Of a DNA stretch of 64,000 nucleotides, positions 8,809 to 18,303 are shown in pieces. This DNA is from DOZZ01 sp963792655 (lineage in GTDB: Bacteria; Acidobacteriota; Terriglobia; Bryobacterales; Bryobacteraceae), in the NCBI GenBank assembly GCA_963792655.1, contig CAWBWU010000010.1:62001-126000 (forward strand), read 5' to 3'. The stretch's first letter is position 1; each line of letters starts with the position of its first letter. Position numbers and translations under genes: made by a program. The notes under the pieces were generated by a model. That model ran no database searches. It was not told the origin of the DNA and worked only from the letters and a program-made list of their open reading frames with translations.

Positions 8809-10240
8809 AACCCGCTGGTTGACCAGCGCCGCGCGGCAGGCGCTCGTTAGCAAGCTGGGCTCGCGCGGGGTTCTCGATTCTCCACAAGATCTAACGCTCT
8901 ACGAATACGACGGGAGCGTCGACAAGCACACACCTGAAATCGTCGTGTTCCCGCGCAACACGGAAGATGTTGTCGCAATCGTCAACATCTCGCGCGAACA
9001 CGGGATACCAATTGTCGGGCGCGGGGCGGGCACCGGTCTAAGCGGCGGGTCGATCCCGCGCGCCGGCGGCATCGTCATCGCGTTCGCGCGCATGAATCGC
9101 ATCCTCGAAATTGATATCGAGAATGAGCGCGCAGTGGTGCAGCCGGGCGTAGTGAATCTCGACATTACACTGGCTGTGCAATCGCGGGGCTGCTTTTTTG
9201 CGCCGGACCCATCGAGTCAGAAAGCGTGCACCATCGGCGGCAATGTCGCAGAGAACGCCGGCGGTCCACACACGCTGGCCTACGGTGTGACGACGAATCA
9301 TGTGCTCGGTCTCGAATGCGTGATGCCCGACGGAACCGTTTTCGAAACGGGCAGCTATGCGCCTGACATGCCCGGGTACGATCTGGTCGGTTTACTGACA
9401 GGTTCGGAAGGCACCATGGTGCTGGTGACGAAGATTATCGTGCGGCTGATGCGAGCGCGCGAACGCGTCAAGACGTTGCTTGCGATCTACGACTCTACTG
9501 TTGATTGCGCCCGCACTGTCGCTGAGATCACGGCGCGCGCCATTACGCCTGTCGCCGTAGAGATGCTTGATGGCGAGATGCTGCGCATGGTGGAACATGC
9601 GACCCATGCTGGTTTCCCACTGGACGCCGCGGCCGTGCTGCTGATCGAACTCGAAGGTCTGACCGAAGCCGTGGAAGAGCAGGCAGAACAGATTCGCGCG
9701 GTGTGCGAGAGCTGCAATGTCCGCGAGTTCCGCATTGCGCGCAGCAACGAAGAACGCGACCTGTTGTGGAAGGGCCGCAAGAACGCGTTCGGCGCAATCG
9801 GGCGCGTGAGCCCGACTTACTACGTGCAGGATGGCGTGGTGCCGCGTTCGCAAATCGCGAGCACGCTACTGCGCGTGGGCGAAGTGGGCGAAAAGTATAA
9901 GCTGCGCATCAGCAATATTTTTCATGCGGGCGATGGCAACTTGCATCCGATCATTCTATTCAACGCCCGCGTTGAAGGTGAACTGGAGCGGGCGCGCGCA
10001 GCGGGCGAAGAAATCCTGGCGCACTGCATCTCCGTCGGCGGTTCCATCACCGGCGAGCACGGCGTGGGCATGGAGAAGAACGAGATGATGAGCACGCTCT
10101 TCAGCGACGACACGCTCAACACCATCCGTTCGTTCAAGCAGTTGTTCGATCCTGAAAATCGCCTCAACCCCGGCAAGGTGCTGCCCACCGGGAAAGGCTG
10201 CATGGAGATTCGCCAGCGTCCCGGCGCGCTCGTCTACTGA
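8789..10240 (+). CDS. FAD-linked oxidase, GlcD-like (glycolate/D-lactate dehydrogenase type)
   Basis: Flavoprotein of the VAO/PCMH fold, 483 aa. The FAD-binding domain is clear: VGRGAGTGLSGG, then the PGVVNLDI block and GGNVAENAGGPHTLAYG. The C-terminal substrate domain ends with the family signature GSITGEHGVGMEKN and a FDPENRLNPGK tail. It would oxidise a 2-hydroxy acid such as glycolate or D-lactate; the specific substrate is not evident because glcE and glcF are not adjacent. The GTG start at 8789 overlaps the upstream thioredoxin gene; a TTG at about 8819 is an alternative start. Confidence 0.92.
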   Translation: MSSPSCETRWLTSAARQALVSKLGSRGVLDSPQDLTLYEYDGSVDKHTPEIVVFPRNTEDVVAIVNISREHGIPIVGRGAGTGLSGGSIPRAGGIVIAFARMNRILEIDIENERAVVQPGVVNLDITLAVQSRGCFFAPDPSSQKACTIGGNVAENAGGPHTLAYGVTTNHVLGLECVMPDGTVFETGSYAPDMPGYDLVGLLTGSEGTMVLVTKIIVRLMRARERVKTLLAIYDSTVDCARTVAEITARAITPVAVEMLDGEMLRMVEHATHAGFPLDAAAVLLIELEGLTEAVEEQAEQIRAVCESCNVREFRIARSNEERDLLWKGRKNAFGAIGRVSPTYYVQDGVVPRSQIASTLLRVGEVGEKYKLRISNIFHAGDGNLHPIILFNARVEGELERARAAGEEILAHCISVGGSITGEHGVGMEKNEMMSTLFSDDTLNTIRSFKQLFDPENRLNPGKVLPTGKGCMEIRQRPGALVY

Positions 10241-12349
10241 GCGACCTTCATTCCGAGCGCTCTTACCAGGAAAGCGAACTCGTCGACCGATTCGTCAATC
10301 TGCTTTGAGATCGGTTTGCCGCCTCCATGGCCGGCTTTGGTTTCAATGCGTATCAATACCGGCGCATCGCCAGCCTGAGCGCGTTGCAGCGTGGCGGCGT
10401 ATTTGAAGCTGTGGCCCGGCACCACGCGATCGTCGTGATCGGCCGTCACTATGAACGTAGGCGGATAATGCACGCCTTCGCGGATGTTGTGCAGCGGCGA
10501 GTACGCGCGCAGAGCTTTGTATTCTTCGGGATCGTCTGACGAACCGTAGTCGGAGATCCACCCGTGGCCGACAGTGAACTTCTGAAAGCGCAGCATGTCC
10601 ATTACGCCGACGCCGGGCAGGGCAGCACCGAACAGTTCCGGATGCTGATTCAAGCACGGCGCCGACCAGCAGCCCACCGTTGCTGCGGCCTTCAATCGCC
10701 AGCTTTGGAGTGGATGTGATGCGTTGCGCGATGAGGTACTGCGCGGCAGAAACGAAATCGTCAAACACATTCTGCTTTTGAAGCTTGGTGCCCGCCTTGT
10801 GCCATGCCTCTCCATACTCCGAACCACCGCGTAGATTCGCCACAACGTAGACGCCGCCCATCTGCAACCAGGTGATCACGCGAGGACGGAAGCCTGGTAC
10901 CGAAGGGATGTTGAAGCCGCCATAACCGTAGAGCAACGTGGGGTTCTGGCCATCGAGCGGCAAGTTCTTGCGCGAGATGACGAACATCGGAATGCGCGTG
11001 CCATCTTTGCTCGCATAGAACATCTGCCGGACTTCATACCGGCTGCTGTCAAAGTTCAACTTGCTGCGGTGAAAGAGTTCCGTCTTGCCCGTCGCAACGT
11101 CGTACCGGTACAGCGCAAGCGGCGTGATGAAGTCGGCATAGCTGAAGAACAGTTCGGTATCGGTCTGGCGCGACGGGCTCCACTCAGCGGTGCCTAAGCC
11201 CGGCATCTCGACATCGCGCAGCAACTTGCCGGCATTGTCATAGACGCGGGCGACGCTGTGCGCATCCTGAAGGTAAGCGAGCACGAATTTGCCACTGGCC
11301 ATGTGCGCGTCCTGCAGCAACTGTTTCGCCTCGGGCACGACAACGCTCCACCGCGCAGGCTCGGGATGCGCGAGGTCGATCGTAATCACGCGCGCCATGG
11401 GCGCATTGTCGTTGCTCAACACATACAGCAGGCTGCCCGTGTTGCCGATCACCTGATACTTGGCTTTGATCTCGTCAACCAACGTGAGGAACTTCGTGTC
11501 TTTGCTGCGCAGGTCGCGCACCAGCAGGCCGTTGTCATCCGATGCACCGGTAGACGTGTAGATCAGCAGATAGCGCCCGTCGTCGGTGATCTCGGGAGCG
11601 AAGTGCAGATCTTTCTGGTCCGGCCGCTCGTAGACCAGAACGTCGGCAGCCTGATCGTCGCCCAGCTTGTGGAAGTAGACCTTCTGGTCCTGATTGGCCT
11701 GCGTCAGGTCCGAGCCTTTGTTGGGCTCGGGATAACGCGCGTAGTAGAAACCACTCGCGTCCGGCAGCCATGCGATGGACGAGAACTTGGTCCAGCGAAT
11801 GACGTCAGGGCGATCGGTGGCGGTCTTGATATCGCGAATCTTCCAGACGCTCCAGTCGGAACCGGCCTGCGCGACAGCATAAGCAACCAGCGTGGCGTCT
11901 TTGTTGACGACGAACCCATCGACCGCAGCCGTGCCGTCGGCCGATAACGTGTTGGGGTCGATAAGCACGCGCGCCTTTGCACTCAAGCCGTCCTGCACGT
12001 AAAAGATGTTCTGATTCTGTAAGCCGGTGTTGTGGCGATAGAAGTAACGACCGTTGACTTGCAGCGGGTCGGCATAGCGCTCCGAATCGTAAAGCGCCGT
12101 CATCTTGCGGCGAATTGTTTCACGCTCGGGGATGGAGTCGAGATAGCTGTAGGTCAGTTTGTTCTCGGCCTGAACCCATGCGGCAGTTTCAGCGGAGTCG
12201 GTATCTTCGAGCCAGCGATAAGGGTCAGCGACCTTGTCTCCGAAGTAGGAGTCGATCTGATCGGAGCGCCGCGGCTGCGGATAGGTAAGCTTCGTCTGCG
12301 CCATAGCGACAACGGCAAGCAAGAGGCCGGCGAGAATCCCAACGTGCAT
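10234..12349 (-). CDS. Prolyl oligopeptidase, S9A family, exported (one frameshift)
   Basis: Cleaves short proline-containing peptides; beta-propeller followed by an alpha/beta hydrolase. ATG 12349 is preferred because it gives a clean signal peptide (MHVGILAGLLLAVVAMA). The hydrolase domain shows RGGSEYGEAWH, the nucleophile in EGRSNGGLL, the acid in TADHDDRVVPGH and the histidine in KAGHGGGKP. The serine lies in one frame and the Asp and His in another; deleting one base near 10655 turns AVLESA into AVLNQHPELFGA and joins them. The 3' end overlaps the convergent glcD-like gene by 7 bp. The single indel may be a sequence error; as written the enzyme would lack Asp and His. Confidence 0.9.
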
Positions 12350-12405
12350 GGTGCTCAGTATCGCAAACCACACCTGGGAATCCGGCGCGCCTTTATACTA
12401 GAGCC

Positions 12406-13248
12406 ATGGCAGCATTGGTCGGACTGACGACCGCAACAGATCTTCTCGCCAAGCAGCAACAGCTTTTTCAAAAGCTGGGTGAGCTGGGCCGCGTGATGAT
12501 TGCATACTCGGGCGGCGCCGATTCAGCGTATCTCGCCTGGGCCGCGCATGAAGCGCTGGGCGGCAATGCGCTCGCGATCACGGCGGATTCACCGTCCATT
12601 CCTGCCTCGCACAAACGCGATGCCGAAGCCTTCGCGCAACAGTTCGGCATTGCTCACGAATACATCGCGACGCAGGAGTTCGACAATCCTGATTACGCGA
12701 AGAACGACGTGAACCGTTGTTTCCATTGCAAAGACGAGCTATTCAACCGGCTGGAAGCACTGGGGACGGAGCGGGGAATTGCGCACATCGTCTACGGCGT
12801 GAACAAAGACGATCTGGGCGATTACCGGCCGGGGCTGAAGGCAGCGAATCAACATCGGGTGAACGCGCCACTCGTTGACGTCGGGCTCACCAAGGCGGAG
12901 ATCCGCGAGCTCTCGCGCATGGCGGGATTGCCGACATGGGACCGGCCGGCATCGGCATGTCTAAGTTCGCGAATCCCTTATGGAACGCCGGTGACGATCG
13001 AGAATATTCGTCAGGTGGAAGCTGGCGAAGAAGAGTTGAAGGCGCTTGGGTTCCGGCAGTTCCGCACGCGCTTTCATGGTGAACTGGTGCGCATCGAGAT
13101 TGCACGCGAAGAGATGGAACGCGCGCTTAACCTCGAGATGGCAGGCAAGCTCACTGCAATCTTTCGCGGCCTGGGCTATAAGTACGTGACGCTTGATTTG
13201 ACGGGCTATCGTCAAGGCTCGATGAACGAAGCCGTTCAGCTCCGGTAG
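12406..13248 (+). CDS. larE: LarE-type ATP-dependent sacrificial sulfur transferase
   Basis: PP-loop ATPase of 280 aa. LarE adenylates the pyridinium carboxylate of the lactate-racemase nickel-pincer cofactor and donates sulfur from its own cysteine. Visible are the PP-loop YSGGADSAY, the CFHCK pair (NRCFHCKDEL), and the sulfur-donor Cys in ASACLSSRIPYG. LarB, LarC or a LarA-like racemase are not in the window, so it is an orphan here and may serve another thiolation. The 3' end overlaps convergent nagA by 13 bp. Confidence 0.92.
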   Translation: MAALVGLTTATDLLAKQQQLFQKLGELGRVMIAYSGGADSAYLAWAAHEALGGNALAITADSPSIPASHKRDAEAFAQQFGIAHEYIATQEFDNPDYAKNDVNRCFHCKDELFNRLEALGTERGIAHIVYGVNKDDLGDYRPGLKAANQHRVNAPLVDVGLTKAEIRELSRMAGLPTWDRPASACLSSRIPYGTPVTIENIRQVEAGEEELKALGFRQFRTRFHGELVRIEIAREEMERALNLEMAGKLTAIFRGLGYKYVTLDLTGYRQGSMNEAVQLR

Positions 13249-14375
13249 ACGAGTTCTCCGCTGACCCAGACTTTCTGAATTTCCAAGCCGGCTTCAGTTT
13301 TCTTGAGGAGCACAAGATCCGCCGCGTCGTCTGGCGACAAGCCCTTCTGACGATCGGCGATGTGGCATGCGCGAGCCGGATTTGTTGTTGCCATTTCGAC
13401 CGCGTCTGCAAACGGCACGCCCGTCATGTCCATCACGTTCTGAATGGCGCGGTGCATGTGCAACGCCGAACCGGCGAGACGTTCCTGCCCAGCCATCACC
13501 ACGCGACCATCTGCGGTGAGATCGACATCCAACTGGCCGAGCCGGTAACGCCCAGGTGCACAGCCCGCAGGAGCACTTGCATCCGTGACGAGCACCGAAC
13601 GCGCGGCGCCCTTCGCTCGCACTGCGACCTTCAGAAAAGCGGCGCCCAGATGGATGCCGTCCGCGATCATGCCCGCGAAGAGCCGGTCATCCGCCAACTG
13701 GTCCCACAGATAGTTGGGATGACGGCGCAGCACGGCATCCGCACCATTGCCGATATGCGTTGACATCGTGGCGCCCGCGCGCACGCAGTCGTCAATCTGT
13801 TGTGCATTCGCGTTGGTATGACCGAGACTGACCACGACGCCCACGCGTACGAGCGCTTCGATGTAATGCGGAGCCTCGGGCCAGTGAGGTGAGACGGTGA
13901 CCAGACGAATGTGACCACCCGCAGCGTCCTGCAAGCGATGGAAGAGATGGACATCCGGCGCACACACCCATTCGCGTGGGTGCGCGCCACGCGGCCCGTC
14001 GTCTGGACTGATATGCGGGCCTTCCACATGGAACGCGGTGATGGAACTTCGCTCCGGAATCGTTTCACGAGCGGCGGCAAGGTTGCGCAAGCACGCTGCC
14101 ATCGAATCCGGCGCGCCTGTGATCACGGTAGGGAAGTAGCGCGTGACTCCACTCTGGCGAATGGTGCGCGTTGCGCGGGAGATGTCGGCAGCAGTGGTTC
14201 GCGGCGAGTTGAAGTCAACACCGGCAAAACCATTGACCTGAATGTCGATGAACCCGGGCGCAACGAAGTAGTCGTTGGTTGGCTCAACAGAATCGACCGA
14301 TTCGATCGCTTCATTGAAACCGACCGCGACGAACGCGCCGGCCGGATTGAATCCGCAACAGCTTTGGCTATCCAC
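13236..14375 (-). CDS. nagA: N-acetylglucosamine-6-phosphate deacetylase
   Basis: Amidohydrolase that removes acetate from GlcNAc-6-phosphate in amino-sugar or peptidoglycan recycling. Motifs seen: PGFIDIQVNGFAG, the metal Glu in FHVEGPHIS, metal His in SLGHTNAN and STHIGNGAD, and the catalytic Asp region LVTDASAPAG. The protein (379 aa) starts at GTG 14375 with an in-frame stop directly upstream, leaving the first beta-strands of the usual small N-terminal domain missing or divergent. An upstream frame error or a real N-terminal reduction would both explain this. No nagB or nagK neighbour is visible. Confidence 0.9.
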   Translation of the reverse strand: MDSQSCCGFNPAGAFVAVGFNEAIESVDSVEPTNDYFVAPGFIDIQVNGFAGVDFNSPRTTAADISRATRTIRQSGVTRYFPTVITGAPDSMAACLRNLAAARETIPERSSITAFHVEGPHISPDDGPRGAHPREWVCAPDVHLFHRLQDAAGGHIRLVTVSPHWPEAPHYIEALVRVGVVVSLGHTNANAQQIDDCVRAGATMSTHIGNGADAVLRRHPNYLWDQLADDRLFAGMIADGIHLGAAFLKVAVRAKGAARSVLVTDASAPAGCAPGRYRLGQLDVDLTADGRVVMAGQERLAGSALHMHRAIQNVMDMTGVPFADAVEMATTNPARACHIADRQKGLSPDDAADLVLLKKTEAGLEIQKVWVSGELVYRS

Positions 14376-14554
14376 GTTTTATGCACACCAAATTAACATC
14401 GACGTGCCGCTAAAGTATTCAAAGCGCGAGTTCACAAAGTTGTGGAAAGGACGTGCATTCGCGTTTTTCGCGCTGGCGCGAAAAATAGTGAGCGCGATAG
14501 AAAAGAACTACAGCACGAACGGGCAGCGGCGAGCTTTCAACGGTAAATCCTCGG

Positions 14555-14589
14555 GGGAGGCGCCGGAAATTGTCTCGCCGCCGCCTCCC
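14555..14589 (-). terminator. Weak hairpin between ilvE and nagA
   Basis: An 8-bp GC stem (GGGAGGCG at 14555-14562, CGCCTCCC at 14582-14589) lies just past the ilvE stop in the 222-bp gap before nagA. No U-rich tract follows on the minus strand, so it may only slow or protect the transcript. I see nothing else clear in this gap. Confidence 0.3.
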
Positions 14590-14597
14590 GATTTGGT

Positions 14598-15545
14598 TTA
14601 GCGTGAGCCGACAGGCTGCTGTACACGGACGGGCGTCAGCCAGCCGTGCTTATCGGGCGCCGTGCCGTTTACCACTCCAAAGAAGTCGTTCTGCAGCATC
14701 TCTGTGATCGGGCCGCGTTTGCCGCTGCCAATCTGGATGCGGTCGACGGAACGGATCGGCGTCACTTCTGCTGCGGTGCCAGTGAAGAACAGCTCGTCCG
14801 AGATATAGAGCATCTCGCGCGGGATGTTTGACTCCACGATCTGCAGACCGCGGTCACGCGCCAACTGCAACAACGTATCGCGCGTGATGCCGGGCAGCAC
14901 GGAGGTGCCGATCGGCGGCGTGATCAGCTTGTTGTCGCGCACCACAAACAGGTTTTCGCCAGAACCTTCGCTCACGTAGCCGGAGGTATCAAGCGCAATC
15001 CCTTCGCAGTAACCGTTCTCGATCGCTTCCATCTTGATCAACTGCGAGTTCATGTAGTTCGCACCGGCTTTGGCGAGCGCCGGCAACGTGTTGGGCGCCA
15101 TGCGTGTCCAGCTGGAAACACAAACATCCACGCCATTCGACAGCGCTTCATCGCCCAGGTACTTGCCCCATTCCCAACAGGCGATGTAAACGTCAACGGG
15201 ATTCTTCGCGCCGTTCACGCCGATCTCGCCATAGCCGCGCAATACGATCGGGCGCACGTAACAGGAAGGCAGCCCGCTGATCGAAACCAGTTCGAGCACT
15301 GCGTCCTGCAATTGTTCACGCGTGAACGAGAACTTGTCCATGCGATAGATCTTGGCTGAATCGACCATGCGGCGGACATGCTCGGGCAAGCGGAAAACCG
15401 CGGGACCTTCGGAAGTCGCGTAGCAACGAATTCCTTCGAAGACGGAACTGCCATAACTGACGACATGGGAAAGCACGTGAATGCGCGCATCATCCCAAGC
15501 GATAAATTTTCCGTTGTGCCAGATTTTCTCTGTCGGCTTCAGCAT
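14598..15545 (-). CDS. ilvE: Branched-chain amino acid aminotransferase
   Basis: PLP enzyme of fold type IV that makes or degrades Leu, Ile and Val from their 2-keto acids. At 315 aa it has normal length. Seen are SYGSSVFEGIRCY near the N terminus, the region around the PLP lysine (PALAKAGANYMNS), EGSGENLFVV, and the late FFTGTAAEVTPI block typical of IlvE. The start is ATG 15545. It appears monocistronic, with a 128-bp inverted-repeat element about 45 bp upstream of its start. Confidence 0.95.
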   Translation of the reverse strand: MLKPTEKIWHNGKFIAWDDARIHVLSHVVSYGSSVFEGIRCYATSEGPAVFRLPEHVRRMVDSAKIYRMDKFSFTREQLQDAVLELVSISGLPSCYVRPIVLRGYGEIGVNGAKNPVDVYIACWEWGKYLGDEALSNGVDVCVSSWTRMAPNTLPALAKAGANYMNSQLIKMEAIENGYCEGIALDTSGYVSEGSGENLFVVRDNKLITPPIGTSVLPGITRDTLLQLARDRGLQIVESNIPREMLYISDELFFTGTAAEVTPIRSVDRIQIGSGKRGPITEMLQNDFFGVVNGTAPDKHGWLTPVRVQQPVGSR

Positions 15546-15591
15546 GACCCATTATCAACTGTGGTTAATGCGATCAGCAATCGCCGGGATC

Positions 15592-15719
15592 GCAAACCTA
15601 CACGAGCCGCGCGCGTGAGCAAGCGGGCATGATTGCCCATATCGCGCACCGCGCCGACTGTGACGAGAGACCGCGATCCGATCAACCGCTTGCTGACGCG
15701 CGCGGCTCGTGAGGTTTGC
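15592..15719. repeat. Long imperfect inverted repeat (34/35-nt arms)
   Basis: Left arm 15592-15626 and right arm 15686-15719 are reverse complements except for one extra base and one mismatch, separated by 59 nt. The arms contain ACGAGCCGCGCGCGT and its complement. It lies in the 212-bp gap between the ilvE start and the end of the FecR/DUF6600 gene and has no ORF of its own. A shorter, 2-nt-deleted version of the right arm occurs at 31399-31420, which suggests a dispersed REP-like genomic element rather than a terminator private to one gene. Confidence 0.75.
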
Positions 15720-15757
15720 TAACTTCCGATAACGAATATTATGTCAACTTTGCGGTT

Positions 15758-18208
15758 CTAGCGGTGCCGGTCGTGCGAGGTCTCTGACGACCGGCCTCCT
15801 CCGCCGCTCGGGCGAGGCGCAGAGCCACTACTTCGGCTCGGTGCCTGCCGGGGAGCACTATAGTTCGGCGCGGGCCTGCTCGCCGGTGCACTATAACTTG
15901 GTGATGGCCGGTATGCCGGCGCGCTGTAACTCTGCGGCGCACGGTTATAGCTCGGCGGATTGTAAGACTGTTGCGGCGCCCGGTAACTCTGCGGCCGGTA
16001 TACTCGGCTTGACTGGGCGCCCGGTACGCTGGCGCACTCATGGGCATCGTTTCGCGCGGACGAACTACTGGCTGCGAAAGCTGCAGACTCCGCTGCTGCC
16101 CATAAGACTGCCCCGGATTGGGCGAACTGTACTGCGGACGCGAATAGTACTGGTTGCCGGAACGCTGCGCGGCGCCTGGTTCTGGTAACCGGGGTTGTTA
16201 CTCGGAGCGCTGTAGCTCTGCGGCGCAGTTTGCCGGTAGGGCGCGGGCTGCTGTGTTCCGCCGAAGCGGTTCCAGCCTCCCTGCTGCGTCTGAACCGGTG
16301 CCCGATAGCCGGAGCTCGGCGCTGCGTTCTGATTCGAGTAAGCGCCATTTGCGGGGTACCCCGTCGTGCGGTTCGGCTGTCCGAAACGGCTCCAGTTCGA
16401 GTTCTGCTGCGCGGACGGCGCGGGTTGACGGCTATACGGTACGGAGCTGCCGCCGCCATTTACGCCTGGGTTGCCGCATACGGTTGAGCCTGGCGAACAC
16501 TCCCGCCGTAGCTTTGTCCCGCCTGCACCGTTCCGTTCGGATTCCGATAGATGCCCTGGCCGTTCTGGCGAACGTATCCGCCGCCATTGTTTGCGCCATT
16601 GAACTGGCCCGGCTGCGCGCCGAACGTTCTGCCGCTGTTCTGCGCATACGAACGCGCCGACTGCTGCACGATCTGTTGCTGCTGCTGGAAAGGCACGCGC
16701 GCCGCGGATTGCTGGTTCACCGGGCTCCGGCTGAAGAACCGGCTATTGGCGAAGTTGGTCCGAGGCATGGCTGATGCCTGCCGATCGCTGAAACGCAGTG
16801 CATTGTTCGTCGGCGTGAAAGGCAGCTGGCCTCTTACTAAAGCCGCGTTCTGCAGCTGCGCCCCATTCACCCGCGAGTAACGAGCGCCGCCGTTCAGGAA
16901 CTGTTGCGAACTGGCCGACACCGCGCCGTAACGTGCATTGCGATAAATGTTCGTGATGTTGGTGTTGTTGACGATCGTCAGGTTGCGGCCAAAACCGCGC
17001 CCACCATCGTAGCCACGGAATCCGCCGCGGCCATACCAAGGGTGATAGTGCTCGTGCGGCGCAAGCGCACACCAGCCCACGTTGCCGAATCCGAATCCGA
17101 AGTCAAAGCCGCCGCCACCGCCGAATCCGAAGAAGCCGACGAGCGCCGGACGGTACCAAGTGCGCCCATAACGCGGTCCGGGATACCAGGCCCAACCAAA
17201 CGAGGCACGATACCAGTTGCCGTAGTGATAAGGCGCCCAACCCCAAGGTTCAGACCCAATCCACGTCCAGCCGTAGTAATCTTCCCAAGCCCAGCGGCCA
17301 TCCTGATACGGCGCCCAATCTGCCGCAACCTGCGGGACCCAAACGCGGCCATACTGCGGATCGGTATCCCATCGGCCGTAAGAGTCCAGGTCATCGGCGC
17401 CGACAATATCGGAGCTTACATAGTTGTAAGCCTGCGAGCGCTCAAGCTGCCGGTCGCGCTCATCGTTCCAGCCGTCCCATTGATCGCCACCTTGCGCGGC
17501 AATGATCTGATACTCAGGATCCTGCGGATTTCCACGCAGCAGAATGCTCTGCCCCCCGCGTAAGCGCTCAGTCCCGCGCGGAGTATTGACCTCCACTTCG
17601 CCGGAACGAACCGTCACAGTCGTCTCGCCATCTTCGCGCACCCAAACACGCACCTGCCCGCGCCCAAGCGGGCGGACGGACGCAGAGGGCGTATCGATTT
17701 CGGCCTGCGCCTGAGAGTTGCGCACCAGACTATAAGTGAGAAAGCCGCGAGCCAGTTGCAGTTGGTAGTGATTCGGTTCCAGATTCGAAATGCGCAACTC
17801 AGCATCGGGTCCTAAACGGGCGCGGTGGGCGTAATCGAACTCCACTTCCGCGCGGCCGCCGGGGCCTGTCACCAGGTTGTCTTGCACCATCAAAGGAGCA
17901 TTGATGGCGGCCGCCACAACGTCGCCTGCGTCGGCTCGACGCACGGAGACATCACCATTCATTACGCTGATGCGCGCAACGTTGCGGCCCGGCTGATCTT
18001 CCAGATCGGGTTGATTCTGGTTCTGATAAGCGGGATCGGGATATTGATTTTGGCCCTGGTACTGACCCTGCCCTTGGTACTGGTACTGAGGAGCATAACC
18101 GGGATCCTGCGGGCCATTGTTGTATTGAGCCACTGCCGGCAAGCCGCACAGTCCTACCAGCGCGACCGCGCCCGCACTCGCCAACCTGGAAAACCATTTC
18201 GAAGACAT
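15758..18208 (-). CDS. Exported FecR-domain/DUF6600-like YxWGxW-rich protein (three frameshifts near the 3' end)
   Basis: Secreted protein of about 816 aa once frames are joined; function unknown. ATG 18208 gives a signal peptide (MSSKWFSRLASAGAVALVG, cleavage after AVA). A Gln/Tyr/Pro-rich linker follows, then a FecR-like domain (about residues 75-240: GDVSVRRADAGD, TVRSGEVEVNTPRG), then aromatic repeats (DGRWAWEDYYGWTWIG, WGWAPYHYGNWY, GWAWYPGPRYG), a Gly-rich stretch and an Asn/Gln/Ser/Pro/Tyr low-complexity tail (SYRAPQQSYNPPSYN). The tail breaks frame near 16475, 16173 and 16015; restoring one G at each gives PYGGNPGVNGGG, NQAAAQRSGNQYY and SQGRVYRPQSY, reading to the TAG at 15758. Such proteins are common in Acidobacteriota and are presumably envelope-associated. 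Confidence 0.8.
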
Positions 18209-18303
18209 TTGCTGAATCACCCGCGTTCCTAAAAAGCATTCGCCTCGCCAAACCGCAACTCCCACCGTTTCAATCGAATCCAGCTAAGCTAGGAAAAACC
18301 CGA

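Noticed and set aside
14275..14601. ORF of 108 aa on the plus strand between nagA and ilvE
   Set aside because: It is antisense to the nagA 5' end and crosses a low-coding gap; composition is not protein-like and no ribosome-binding site is seen.
15841..16774. Plus-strand ORFs opposite the FecR/DUF6600 tail
   Set aside because: They are complementary shadows of the repetitive minus-strand coding sequence, which has a signal peptide and clear domains.
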